Assembly (NCBI GenBank): GCA_028565635.1 | Contig: JAOXYB010060612.1 | Coordinates: forward strand, 1-25,051 | From: Phoronis ovalis | Lineage: Eukaryota > Phoronida > Phoronidae | DNA length: 25,051 bases | Reading direction: 5' to 3' | Part shown: positions 1 to 9,659 of the stretch, piece by piece | Layout: each line of letters opens with the position of its first letter | Position numbering within the stretch: the stretch's first letter is position 1 | Program-made: the position numbers and the translations under genes | Notes under the pieces: generated by a model | Database searches by the model: none | The model's input: only the letters and a program-made list of their open reading frames with translations | What the model was told of the DNA's origin: nothing

Positions 1-1140
1 ATATGGTTTAGCTATTTCTTCATCAAAAAACTGTTGCAAACTTCTCTTTTCAGGATCGACTCGTCGAATCACTTAACTATACTTTTAGATTAACATTATA
101 CTGGCCTGTACTTTGCGTTAGTTAGTTTCATTCTTCATTATTAAAAATATCTATAACCAAATAAATTTAAATTAGCAGTCGGGAAAGATGGGAAGACGTT
201 TGATGTTACTCATATATTAGCATTACGTATTTCCAACGCATCAATATAAATTAATTTGACATATTTTTGTATTTTCTGAACCATCAATCAGCTTTACAGT
301 GCGACTTTGTTGCGTGGTTCTCCCTATTTATTATATGTGAAGTGTGCCTGTGTATAGTTTTGATGTTATCGGATAAATTACGTCGTCACAAAAACTTGAT
401 AATATAAAAGCACTGCAGCATTTTGTTCGATTTCCAAGTGAATAAACTATATTGACTACTAATTCGTTTCCAGAAGTATCTACGGGGCACATGTGATGAA
501 GGTTAATTAGCAGGTATAGAAACGTACGGGATAACATACCATACACACCCGATTACAAAAGAGTATCCAATTGTGCTTGCGATTAACTTAGTAAATGTTA
601 GCGGCGATGAATAATAATATTTGTTATCATTTATTCATATCCTTTGTGTTTTTCGACTTTTATCTCGTGTAATTATTAACTTCAGCGAATTTGGAATTGC
701 CTGTTCATTATATAGATAGGTGTCAAAAAAGAGAGATTTGGTAATTTTTAGTCAATTTGCAAGATCGTGTCCAACCAGTACTAACTTGGAATATTCCAGT
801 ATTTCATGGGCTGCTGCATTTTTTTGACCGCGTAAACCAAATCTTTCAGAGATAAATTGTCCTGGCCTATAGCCCGCACAATTATGCAATAAACAAAATC
901 AGGAAATAAATACTGAATATTAAATTAATATACTACTCCCCAGTTTCTGAAGCATTATTTAACATTGTAGATTTATTTTATATTTATTAATCATATTGGT
1001 TAAATGACTGATAGCTACGATTTTGGATATTGGTCTGAGTGTATCCACATAACGTGGGTATCCAATTTATTGCTTATCGCTTGTGCATACATGCGGGCTA
1101 TGAGTTAATACCGCACAGAGTACATACACACTAAAATTGC

Positions 1141-1325
1141 ATTTTTATTACCTCCGGGATCGTTTTTGACAGTTATACAATAGCTCCAGCAGTCTCAGAT
1201 ATGACATTCCATGCAAGCCCTCGAGCAGAGGGGGTGTGAGGGACTAACTCTCTCGATAAAAATTTTGATTTTCTGATGCTGTTTCCTGCTATCTGGTGCA
1301 TCTGAGTGCATGCAGTCTGAAAATA
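1141..1325. repeat. Possible mobile-element relic
   Basis: A compositional island containing CCTCGAGCAGAGGGGGTGTG and CTCTCTCGATAAAAATTTT, the kind of purine/pyrimidine-skewed phrase seen in decayed invertebrate transposons. It contains no open frame of use and no repeat ends. Confidence 0.25.
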
Positions 1326-2040
1326 TTTTCAAAAGTTAAGAAATACAAGAGTTACATTACAAAAACATGTAGTCATCATGTTAATTCTTTAAATTTGTTC
1401 AGTCAAATCGCAAAAAAATATATATTATTTTAAATTCATTTATAATTACTTTATTTATAATAAAAATACTTATTTCCTGTCTTTCAATACCTGTGTTTTA
1501 ATTTGTAGGTAAAGTAATTAATATATTTCATTCATTAAAGTTTTGTTTACTTTTTCAACTCATCATACTTCAAAACAGTAAAAAAGAATCTAAATGATTA
1601 TATCTTGTGTTATCACATACCAATATACCATCCTGGCACTTGATCTATATTTGATATAACCTATATTTGTGCCTGGAACATGTGACAGCAAATTCTGGAA
1701 ATACCATTTTTTTAGAGAATTTAAATGGAATTTTAAACAGCAATCCATTAAAGTAAAGATAAGTTGAAAAAACTTGATGCCTGTATATGTATCTGTTTCT
1801 AGAAAAGTTCCTTAAACTTGCAATAGTCATCGCAGTTTTGGAAAGATTTAAAAAAATATATTTATTTAAGTTCACCAGTAAATTCGAATCCTAAAAAATA
1901 AGCCAATGTTTATAACTGTTTTCATGAGGTTCCTAACTACGTATACCATTTAGAACTAAGCATTAACCAAGTCCAGCTGTGATCATCTTTATATTCAATT
2001 TATTTTAAACTGTTAATTCACACCTCAAAATAATCTTATA

Positions 2041-2345
2041 ATCCCTTTTATAAAACAAGAATACGTAACGGCTCCTGCCGGGATGTTCCTACTATAATCC
2101 GAGATTAACATGAGAATTTTATGTTGACTAACTTTTGCCGGGGTTTAGCTAAAAAAACGTGAGATTTTTGGCTCACGACCGTGAGGTTTTTTTTGGGAGG
2201 GAGATGTTGCTTCAAAACGCGAGGCTGACGGCACACTCAAATGTGAGACTTGACAGGTATGTACTTTTACCGGGATCACGGATTAGAAGGCTGACTTTTT
2301 TGTTTTGCACCAAGCCCCTACCCGGTTAGTCACCCGTGGATGAGT
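2041..2345. repeat. Probable decayed repeat with GTGAG words
   Basis: A C/G-richer block in very AT-rich DNA. It has several degenerate GTGAG/GCGAG + T-run phrases (about 2158, 2181, 2219, 2252), a small hairpin CTCACGACCGTGAG near 2172..2185, and GCCGGG/ACCGGG words repeated on both sides. It looks like an old mobile-element copy; no terminal repeats or target duplication found. Confidence 0.35.
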
Positions 2346-2589
2346 GGGCGGTTTTAGTGTAGATAAATACTCTGAACTTAATTATGCTGATCGATATTTG
2401 AGATTGTGGTATCAGCGATGAATGATATTGTATGTCTAAAAGTTTAAACTAAGTTATATTACAATATCATAACTTATATATACTGATTTTTAAGATCCAA
2501 ATACATTTCCGACTTCTCACTTCAAATGTCTCTGGGACTGTTACTCGATCTGGATAAATTTTTGGACTAACTATATACTAAAAATGTTG

Positions 2590-2680
2590 AAATTTGAACC
2601 CTGAAATATGCCAAAAATTCCAAAACGAACCCCGAAATGTATCAAAAATTTTAAAACAAATCCCGAAATATATGGAATCA
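2590..2680. repeat. Degenerate 31-bp tandem repeat
   Basis: Units of the type AAYCCYGAAATRTATCAAAAA start at 2597, 2628 and 2659, exactly 31 bp apart, giving nearly three copies. A further decayed echo (ACCCTGAAATCC) lies near 2850. Confidence 0.7.
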
Positions 2681-2950
2681 ATATCCGATGTCATAAATAG
2701 TGCACAACGCATTCGTTACTTGTTTTATTAGATGCTGTTAACTATTTTGCTTGAAAAGTAGACCAGAAATCTATACCTTTCCAATAGAGTTCTTGTCTAG
2801 GTCTTAAAAACTATACCCAAAATATATCACAAGAACATAAAAGATACCCTGAAATCCAAAATACTAAAAGTTCGTCAAAAACTAGTTAAAGTTTCGAAAT
2901 GACAATAAAATTTTGTTGATTAGTATTTAAACACCGTACTGACATATACC

Positions 2951-2967
2951 ATAATAATAATAATAAT
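2951..2967. repeat. ATA microsatellite
   Basis: A short run of five to six ATA/TAA units in AT-rich intergenic DNA. Confidence 0.7.
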
Positions 2968-4470
2968 TATAATATTTTTATATAGCACAAATATTCATTT
3001 ATGTTTTACGATAAATATAATTTATGATTAAGTTAAAAGCATAAAATATATACAGTCCAATGCAAATATGACGCAATAAAATGAAAGAAGTGTTTAAAGT
3101 ATTAATAAAATAAGTTCTACACATGACAAAATAGACCACTGCCGCTAAGATATTAAATCTTGATTAAATGTTGTTTAAGTTTGTTTCAAGAAATCCAAAT
3201 CAAATGTATCACCCTGAAAAGGGATTTTGATGTCTTCACGCTATTGACAGGAAGGCTGTCACCACCAATTGTATTTTTTAATAATACAAGGGAGAATGCC
3301 TATAATAACTTCAAACTTTTTTTGTAATTAAGACTCTTAAACTAAGTACTTCTGATGTTACGAGATAAAGTACAGGCTATACATAACGCTCTGTATTCTA
3401 TCATAATGCATCCGAAACACATTCATCATTTTTCTTTTGTTTTTATCCCCTGTATAAAAGCCACACTTATTGATTTCCACAATGTGGGTTTTGTATGATG
3501 GTTTTAAGCCCAGGTACCGACATGTACACAGAACTTGTTGCGTATGAACTCTTTATGTATGCTAAATAAAAGAAATTGACTGAAGGGTGGAATCTGCTGG
3601 GTTTTTTGTTGGTGAAATATGTTCCACCAAGTACTAAGTAACTTTGTATAATTGAAATTGTTGACAAGGTAACGTCATTTTTTGTGATTTGCACTTTTAT
3701 TTTTATCTAGGAATACATAAAAGAAGAAAGAACAGCCCACATATGTGCATATTTATTGAGAATATGTGTATAAATTAGTTATCTTTATAAGTAATTATAT
3801 TTAATAACTATATTTTTAGTACACTCGTATCGTAATTTTATAATTGTCCTAAACTGCACGTGATATAAATTATATATTTAGTGTTAATGTAAGTAGCTAC
3901 GGCCATGTCACTATCCTTCAATGGTCAGCTCTGATTTTCAAAGTTGAATAAAATCATTATCTTACTGATATTTCAATTTAAATACTAAAAATATTGTTAT
4001 AATTAATAGTTTGGATTGTTTTGTTTAAATTGAACCATTTTTAGAATAAAAACGTGTATTATTATTATATCACAGTCTAAAATGAGTCCGAAACAGTGAT
4101 CCAGTCCGTGCCAGCCTAAAACATATTTATAGTAACAAATGCTGTATCTAATGTTAACTAATAAAGTCATTGTATACAGTTATGTATAAAGTTGATGTGT
4201 TTTAAAAGTATCACTGTATATGTAGAGTAACCTGTGATAATTAAGTATTGTGATACATATATCGAGAACCTGGTAAGTTAAGAATTATAATTGCACATCA
4301 CGTACGCTAATTTGTTGACTCCAACAGGTGACTATCACTATATAAACAAACATTAGTAATGATAACAACTTATACTTTTACACTATGCATCACTGACAGT
4401 AATTAACTAGATAATAAGGCTTCTTCGGCAGGAGAGCTTGCGACAGGTTCATTGCTCTCAAAATGTATTC

Positions 4471-4500
4471 TCGAATTATATAGAATTATATAGAATTAGC
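4471..4500. repeat. 10-bp tandem repeat, three copies
   Basis: Three consecutive 10-mers of the form TMGAATTATA (TCGAATTATA, TAGAATTATA, TAGAATTAGC). Confidence 0.7.
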
Positions 4501-6741
4501 TATTATTTATTAAATACACATGGCTTTTATACATGAGTCGCGTAAATATATAGCTATATATGTCTCTCCCAATGTTTTAGTTTTAATTAGTAAAGTAGGG
4601 TATAATTAGAACATAATAAGAAAATATATCAACACTTATAATGCATTTGTGAAAATGTCGTCTCGAGTTTGGCTCTCCCTTTTGTTACCGGCTTTCCGTT
4701 TCCGCACCAGGCTTTACTAAATAAAGAAGCAAATGTTTTTAGTCAATGATTTCCAAAAACAACTATAAGTAGCACAAGCACACAATTGATGTAATCGCAG
4801 TGTAACCACAATGATTAGGTAGAATTGAATGTAGCAATCTTAAATTTATGATTTTTTCTATATTCTATTTTGCACGAGTTTTATCCTATGTGATTGCGTA
4901 TTTTACCAGGGGTAGTCTAAAAGTGGATTAGCAACACATTTTGGTGGTCATGCCTGCACGAAAAATCAACTGGGAGTAGGATACATAATAATCTTCAGCT
5001 ATTCATAGGTATTTTTTCTGGCAGTGTTTAGAAAATTTCTTATACCAAGTCTTCAGCCGTTCCTAGGGAAAACAAATCGCTTTTGAAACATTTGTTTTAT
5101 AGTTGCTTTGAAACACACCTTCAAACAGGGAAAATTAAGAAATCCAAATTCAAATATCCACCGTTTTCTGGAACCTGTTTTAAAACATTCACCTGCCAAA
5201 CTGTGTCAACAGTGGTCTTGCTTTTTGCCAGTTGATAATTGACCACTTATGATATATTAGATATGTCACAGTCGTAGGGCCCGTTGCCTAGGGCGTTGGC
5301 ATATTAAGTCTATTAACACTGTTTGAAACCGATTTCTGTGACTACATTTTATTGCCTAGTGCCTACATTATGAGATGTCGTTAATTAGCAAACGGAAAAC
5401 AATGTTCTCTATAGGTGAGCCTCGAGGCGGTTGAATTTTGTCAGATGATAATTTAAATTTGTTAATGTTCGTTACATAATTCTTTATTCCTAATTACTGA
5501 ATTGAATACGCAGCATCCCGTGTGCTGAGTAACTTTAAGCCCTTGGAGCACTTCGCATGCACCATAAATCTCATTTAAATCCCTATTATAAGCTTGACAT
5601 CTATCTTGAGTAGTACATACCAAGTCATCTGCTATTATACAACTTTTCACAATATTTCATTTTGTAAAGTTTTATAATAAGTATTAAAGATTGGATTATT
5701 AAACTTATATGCTGGTAGTCACTTTTATTTTCTTATAATACATGCACGTGCCCTCAGTCTTAACTTTAAAATCTCTTATGAGGCTATACAGAACCATTGC
5801 AAATCAATCAGGTCATCCAAATTGAATAGGAAATATATGTCTACATTTTCTTAAACAATGCATGATATAATTTTCTACATTTTTACCTGGTGAAGTATGC
5901 AAGTAGTTTGCTTTTTTGTCTCTGAGTTCACACATTGTTACTATTTTTTTTGCAATATAATGATATACATTATTATAAATTCTACCAAATATGGCGAAAT
6001 ATATTTATAAACAAACATATCATTATATAAAATCAACTTTTTGTGTAGCCTGTGGTCGGCCCAAGGTTTGCTTTAGTTGGAATTCGGACAATGTCGTTTT
6101 GTATGAACAGATGTAAAGGAATACAAGAAAAGAGAACAATAAAGAATAAAAAGCAAATACAAATACGCTGAATTATTTATCATTTTAGCTTCTTAGAAGT
6201 GAACAATATAAAGTCAATATGACGGCTCTCCGATTTTAATATCTCATTAATCAGGTAAGACAACCGTAATAAAAAGATACATGGGTAGATTGCATTAGAA
6301 GTTTATTTTCTGCACTCAGCTAAATTAGATTTTTTTTTCCATAAAAAGTATCTTATTAGATAGTTTAGCCTTCTATTCTGGTTAACTGCACAGAGGATTC
6401 TTTTTGCTTACACATACAATCAAAATGTGTAATATGTAATGAAGTGACGTGTGCTCTATTCATTATCTGCCTGTTAGTTATCTTGCACCATATACCCGTA
6501 AAAGAATTCTAAGAAAGTGCTTAAAATCGTTGATATTGCGTTCGTCTTTGATTGGCTGGTGGTGGGATATGTCAATTTCACAGTAGACATCTCATACAGG
6601 TCTACAGGCTGCTTATTTTTGGCCGGTCCAAAATTAACTTAGCTAGATCCTTTGCCATAGCAGAGAGTGTTCCGAAACAAAGTTAAAACGATTGTCTGTT
6701 ATAATATATGACGACAAAAAGAAAAGAAATTCGTGATAATA

Positions 6742-6881
6742 TTTATTTTTAATCTTAAAAATCCACGCTAACACATGCACACAATGCTTTACAATCATTT
6801 AAATAACTGTTACATACATTCTTATACAAATCAATTGTCAGAGCAATTATTGCCATTAATATTATTCCTTGATAATTTATT
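6742..6881 (-). terminator. Candidate poly(A) signals for the bHLH gene
   Basis: The first exact AATAAA words I find on the minus strand below the bHLH stop codon are at 6876..6881 and 6742..6747. They imply a 3' UTR of just over 1 kb. A closer variant signal could be used instead, so the 3' end is uncertain. Confidence 0.3.
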
Positions 6882-7903
6882 AAAATTGTCTAAGCTAAAA
6901 ATGTACATAGATTTGCTATCAAAAATATTTTGTGATTACAATCATTTTTACAATTTATAAAAATATTTATAAATAATCTGTATCTTAAGAAAAACTGACA
7001 AGCATCCATGAAAGTCATACAAAGTTTATAAAACTTATATAGCTGAACTTTCGTAAGTCGTGCGTCATAAAGTCTAGGACAGACATGACAGGTTCAGAAA
7101 TAACAAATTCCACACATTTCTGTCAGTTGTAGGGCTGTGACGGTTTTGTTATGCGTAGACAACATAATAAAAATATCGCTAATTGTGGGCCAATCGATGG
7201 TATATAGTCATTTTTTCTTAATAACGTTAAATTATTCGATGTAACTAAAAAAAATCACAAATAGTTTAAAAGTTAAACATATCAGTATATATTGCTAGCA
7301 GAAATTCACCTTACAAAATGAAATATATTTCTTTTCGAAAGCATAAAATTGAATAAAAATAGAATTGAATGTGTCAAATGAGAAAGAATAATTATACCTT
7401 CAGGTGCCTCGATAGTGCAATTAAAAATAATTCCAATGAACGACAGAATGAAATATTCAATGACTTCTGTCATAATCACGCTATCATAAAATAATTTAGA
7501 AACATTTATATAAACACCGGCATCATTATCACCGCTGGGTGATAGGGGTTGCATATAAAATCACACAGCCTATGTGCAATTACGAATTTTACATGACCTG
7601 TATATACAAACAATGCAATTACTATGCATTCGTTCACCGAATTGTGAAAAATAACTATAAATAAACATATAGTAAAGCTTTTTTAAGTTGTATCTGCTTA
7701 CTTGCATAAATGATATTAGCTGTGGAAGAGTTTGCAAAATTTCAAATATATATATTGTGACGTTACTATATGAATATGTTTAAAGTATAGTAAGTTTGAT
7801 TTTTTGATCCTGTCTTTGGTGTGCTCATACTATTTAAGTATTTCCCGAAGTTGTGTTCTTTCCATTTATATTTAGGCCGTGGCCGCTATTTTCCACTTTG
7901 AAA
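6882..7903 (-). other. Probable 3' UTR / downstream flank of the bHLH gene
   Basis: AT-rich sequence between the bHLH stop codon and the candidate poly(A) signals. An 82-codon minus-strand open frame at 7306..7554 has no recognisable domain, and I treat it as chance. Confidence 0.35.
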
Positions 7904-7975
7904 TCATAAGTCAAATTCGTCAAGGGCAACATTTGCAGGAAAATCTTCAATATTCATCGTGTTCCAAACACTGTC
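7904..7975 (-). CDS. bHLH gene, terminal coding exon 2
   Basis: This 72-nt exon follows a good acceptor (TTTCTCCTTTATAG) and is open in phase 0. It encodes 23 residues from DSVWNTMN to ALDEFDL and then TGA. Joined to exon 1 it completes VVELL|DSVW, which resembles the conserved C-terminal ELLDF-type motif of achaete-scute proteins. The tail is acidic and hydrophobic, as activation or cofactor-binding tails often are; that role is inference. Confidence 0.8.
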   Translation of the reverse strand, partial: DSVWNTMNIEDFPANVALDEFDL

Positions 7976-9245
7976 CTATAAAGGAGAAATGACATAATTT
8001 AATAAACATAAGAATAAATACACGTATAAATATATACAAGCAGTTTAATAGCTTTCGAAATTGTATTCTTAAATTAAATTTATAGTACTAATGTATAAAG
8101 TAGGATGTTATTTTATTGAATTTTTGCTGGTTAGTAATAACCAGAAAAAAACATCAATCAGTTTATAAATTTTTCCACAGAAAATTGTATTGCCTTTTTT
8201 GTTTCTCTTTGACTAGACGGTAGTCGGTATATGAAGTAGTGGTAATTTGATAAAATCAGAACTTGTTAAGTTTCTTGTAATGAGCTTATCATTTATATAC
8301 CAAGCTTCGGATTATTGCGGCAATACACATCGGCTACGCTTCGCCATATGTATTTTAGTGTGTACATTGTTGTATATCTACTGTACCATAAATGAAGTCA
8401 TAGTTTGTTAAAAAGTTTGGCGACGATTGACAGCAAAAACGTTAATAAAACTGTAAATAAAGTAAAACATATAAACGCAAATTTTTTGAAAGGCAGCTTT
8501 TGTCTTATAACAAACCGGATAAATGTACAATCTTTATACATTAAAAGATTTCTAAAATTAATTGTGGAAAACTACTTACCAATAATTCAACCACTTGTTG
8601 CTGCTCCTGTTGTGACCAAGAATTTTGTAAACTTGAACTTTCTTCTATGGATGACGTCGGACTTGGTAGAGACTGCGCTGAGTACGGGCTTGGGGCAGAT
8701 TCGACGGACTGCTGATTGTCATAGACTGAATAAGTTAAATTCTGACTATCAGCATAACAGTTTTGATTATTGTCATAATATTCGTCATGAACTGATCCAG
8801 TATGGTTAGGTATACCAAGCATCATATGTAATTGTTGAATATAGTCTATTGCACCTCTCAAAATTCCAGCTTTAGAAACACGTTGAGTTACGCTTCGTCC
8901 ACGCATGGTTGGAATAGTTTCTTCTAAAATACGGAAAGCGTCATTTACTGCTTCTACTCGTCGGCGTTCCCTGGCGTTACGTTTTACAACAAATTCTTTA
9001 GGTCTTTGGCTATGAGGAACATGAACTCGTCGACGACTTCCTTTTCTGTGTGATTCTTGCTGCTTATAACTTTCCATAATACCTGGCTCTTGTTTGATTC
9101 CTCCAAAATTAACTGGTACCCAAGATGAAAAATTTGATTCGGGTGAATGGGCGGGAGATGAACAATGACTCTGGCTTGATCCCGACGAGAACGATGATGG
9201 TGACAGCTGAGCACCATAACTCGAAAATGCTTGTTGCCAAGACAT
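7904..9245 (-). CDS. Achaete-scute-like bHLH transcription factor (two exons)
   Basis: Joining 8580..9245 to 7904..7975 gives a 245-residue protein. The N-terminal ~65 residues are Ser/Gln-rich and contain IKQEP (50-54), which fits the SUMO consensus. The bHLH domain spans about 84-143: basic region KRNARERRRVE (88-98), with Glu93 and the surrounding arginines that contact E-box DNA in this fold, then helix 1 with VNDAFRILEETIP, a loop, and helix 2 (SKAGILRGAIDYIQQLHMML). The NARERxRVxxVN pattern and a C-terminal VVELLDSVW resembling the ASC 'ELLDF..W' tail favour achaete-scute. NDAF and IPT recall PTF1/Twist relatives. The family is expected to act in the nucleus as a dimer with E proteins, often in neural fate. 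The remainder is Ser/Pro/Gln/Tyr-rich and acidic at the end. Group A bHLH is near certain; ASC membership is probable, and a lineage-specific group A member is the alternative. Confidence 0.88.
7976..8579 (-). other. Intron of the bHLH gene
   Basis: A 604-bp GT-AG intron (donor GTAAGT, acceptor TTTATAG). It is AT-rich and I see no nested feature in it. An antisense open frame overlapping its upper part has no recognisable product. Confidence 0.75.
8580..9245 (-). CDS. bHLH gene, coding exon 1
   Basis: Codons 1-222, carrying the whole bHLH domain. The ATG at 9245 lies about 70-75 nt below the expected start site of the TATA box at 9346..9353. The exon ends at TTATTG|GTAAGT, a consensus donor in phase 0. 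Reading through the donor adds only 12 residues (VSSFPQLILEIF) before a stop, so the splice is preferred. Confidence 0.88.
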
Positions 9246-9345
9246 AATGTCGAAAAAATTGTAAATTAAATAAGTATTGAGCTAATATGTAAGTATCTCT
9301 TAAGAAAACAGATTAAAATCTGATAACGGATAGAAAATGCTGACT

Positions 9346-9353
9346 TATTTATA
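9346..9353 (-). promoter_or_regulatory. TATA box of the bHLH gene
   Basis: TATAAATA on the minus strand, ending 101 nt upstream of the ATG. Transcription should start near 9315-9322, giving a leader of about 70-75 nt with no need for a 5' exon. Confidence 0.75.
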
Positions 9354-9375
9354 CTTGAAGACGCATGGCCGTCGA

Positions 9376-9383
9376 CCAATCAG
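9376..9383 (+). promoter_or_regulatory. CCAAT box upstream of the bHLH gene
   Basis: GACCAATCAGAA matches the NF-Y CCAAT(C/A)(A/G)G consensus and lies 23 bp upstream of the TATA box in reverse orientation, where NF-Y sites commonly work. It is a sequence match only. Confidence 0.5.
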
Positions 9384-9527
9384 AATGCAGGGTATGTTTT
9401 CGTCGCGTGTCTATATAGAAAACGCGTGGCTAAGCCGGTTAACAGAGTGATTTTCGATTTACACTTCACTTAGGCTGAGATGTCATCATTTATGAGGGCC
9501 CATTATGTCCCGGGGCATGTGTAAATG

Positions 9528-9644
9528 GGGATTATTTAATGTTATTTATACGGGTTAAAGGGATTAAATTAATTTTAGCGTCAGTGAGATCACACTCAAC
9601 CCTGTTGAGTATTGGAATACAATGGGATTAACCGGGGGGGATTA
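9528..9644. promoter_or_regulatory. Cluster of four GGGATTA (K50 homeodomain) sites
   Basis: GGGATTA occurs at 9528..9534, 9560..9566, 9624..9630 and 9638..9644, all on the plus strand (TAATCCC in gene orientation), about 175-290 bp upstream of the bHLH TATA box. TAATCC(C) is the established preference of homeodomains with Lys at position 50 (Bicoid, Otx, Gsc, Pitx). A short inverted repeat (ACTCAA..TTGAGT, 9594..9610) lies between the second and third sites. A proximal enhancer is inferred. Confidence 0.55.
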
Positions 9645-9659
9645 ATCGTCAAACAATAA

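Larger units (their letters stand above)
1..6740. other. Gene-poor left flank
   Basis: Apart from the repeats at 1141-1325, 2041-2345, 2590-2680, 2951-2967 and 4471-4500 I can support no gene. The open frames (for example 331..546, 1645..1875, 3467..3694, 5462..5650) lack domains and splice partners. Two short exon-like stretches on the minus strand, near 4403-4460 and 4645-4716, are described among the findings and remain unproven. Confidence 0.5.

Noticed and set aside
5462-5650. 62-codon Cys-rich minus-strand frame
   Set aside because: Looks mildly protein-like, but no signal peptide, domain or splice partner was found.
7306-7554. 82-codon minus-strand frame with hydrophobic stretches
   Set aside because: It lies in the expected 3' UTR of the bHLH gene, with no start context or family match.
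8405-8809. 134-codon plus-strand open frame opposite the bHLH gene
   Set aside because: It lies antisense to bHLH exon 1 and its intron; no domain, and the opposite strand is clearly the coding one.
8984-9217. 77-codon minus-strand frame within bHLH exon 1
   Set aside because: A frame-shifted shadow of the bHLH coding sequence.
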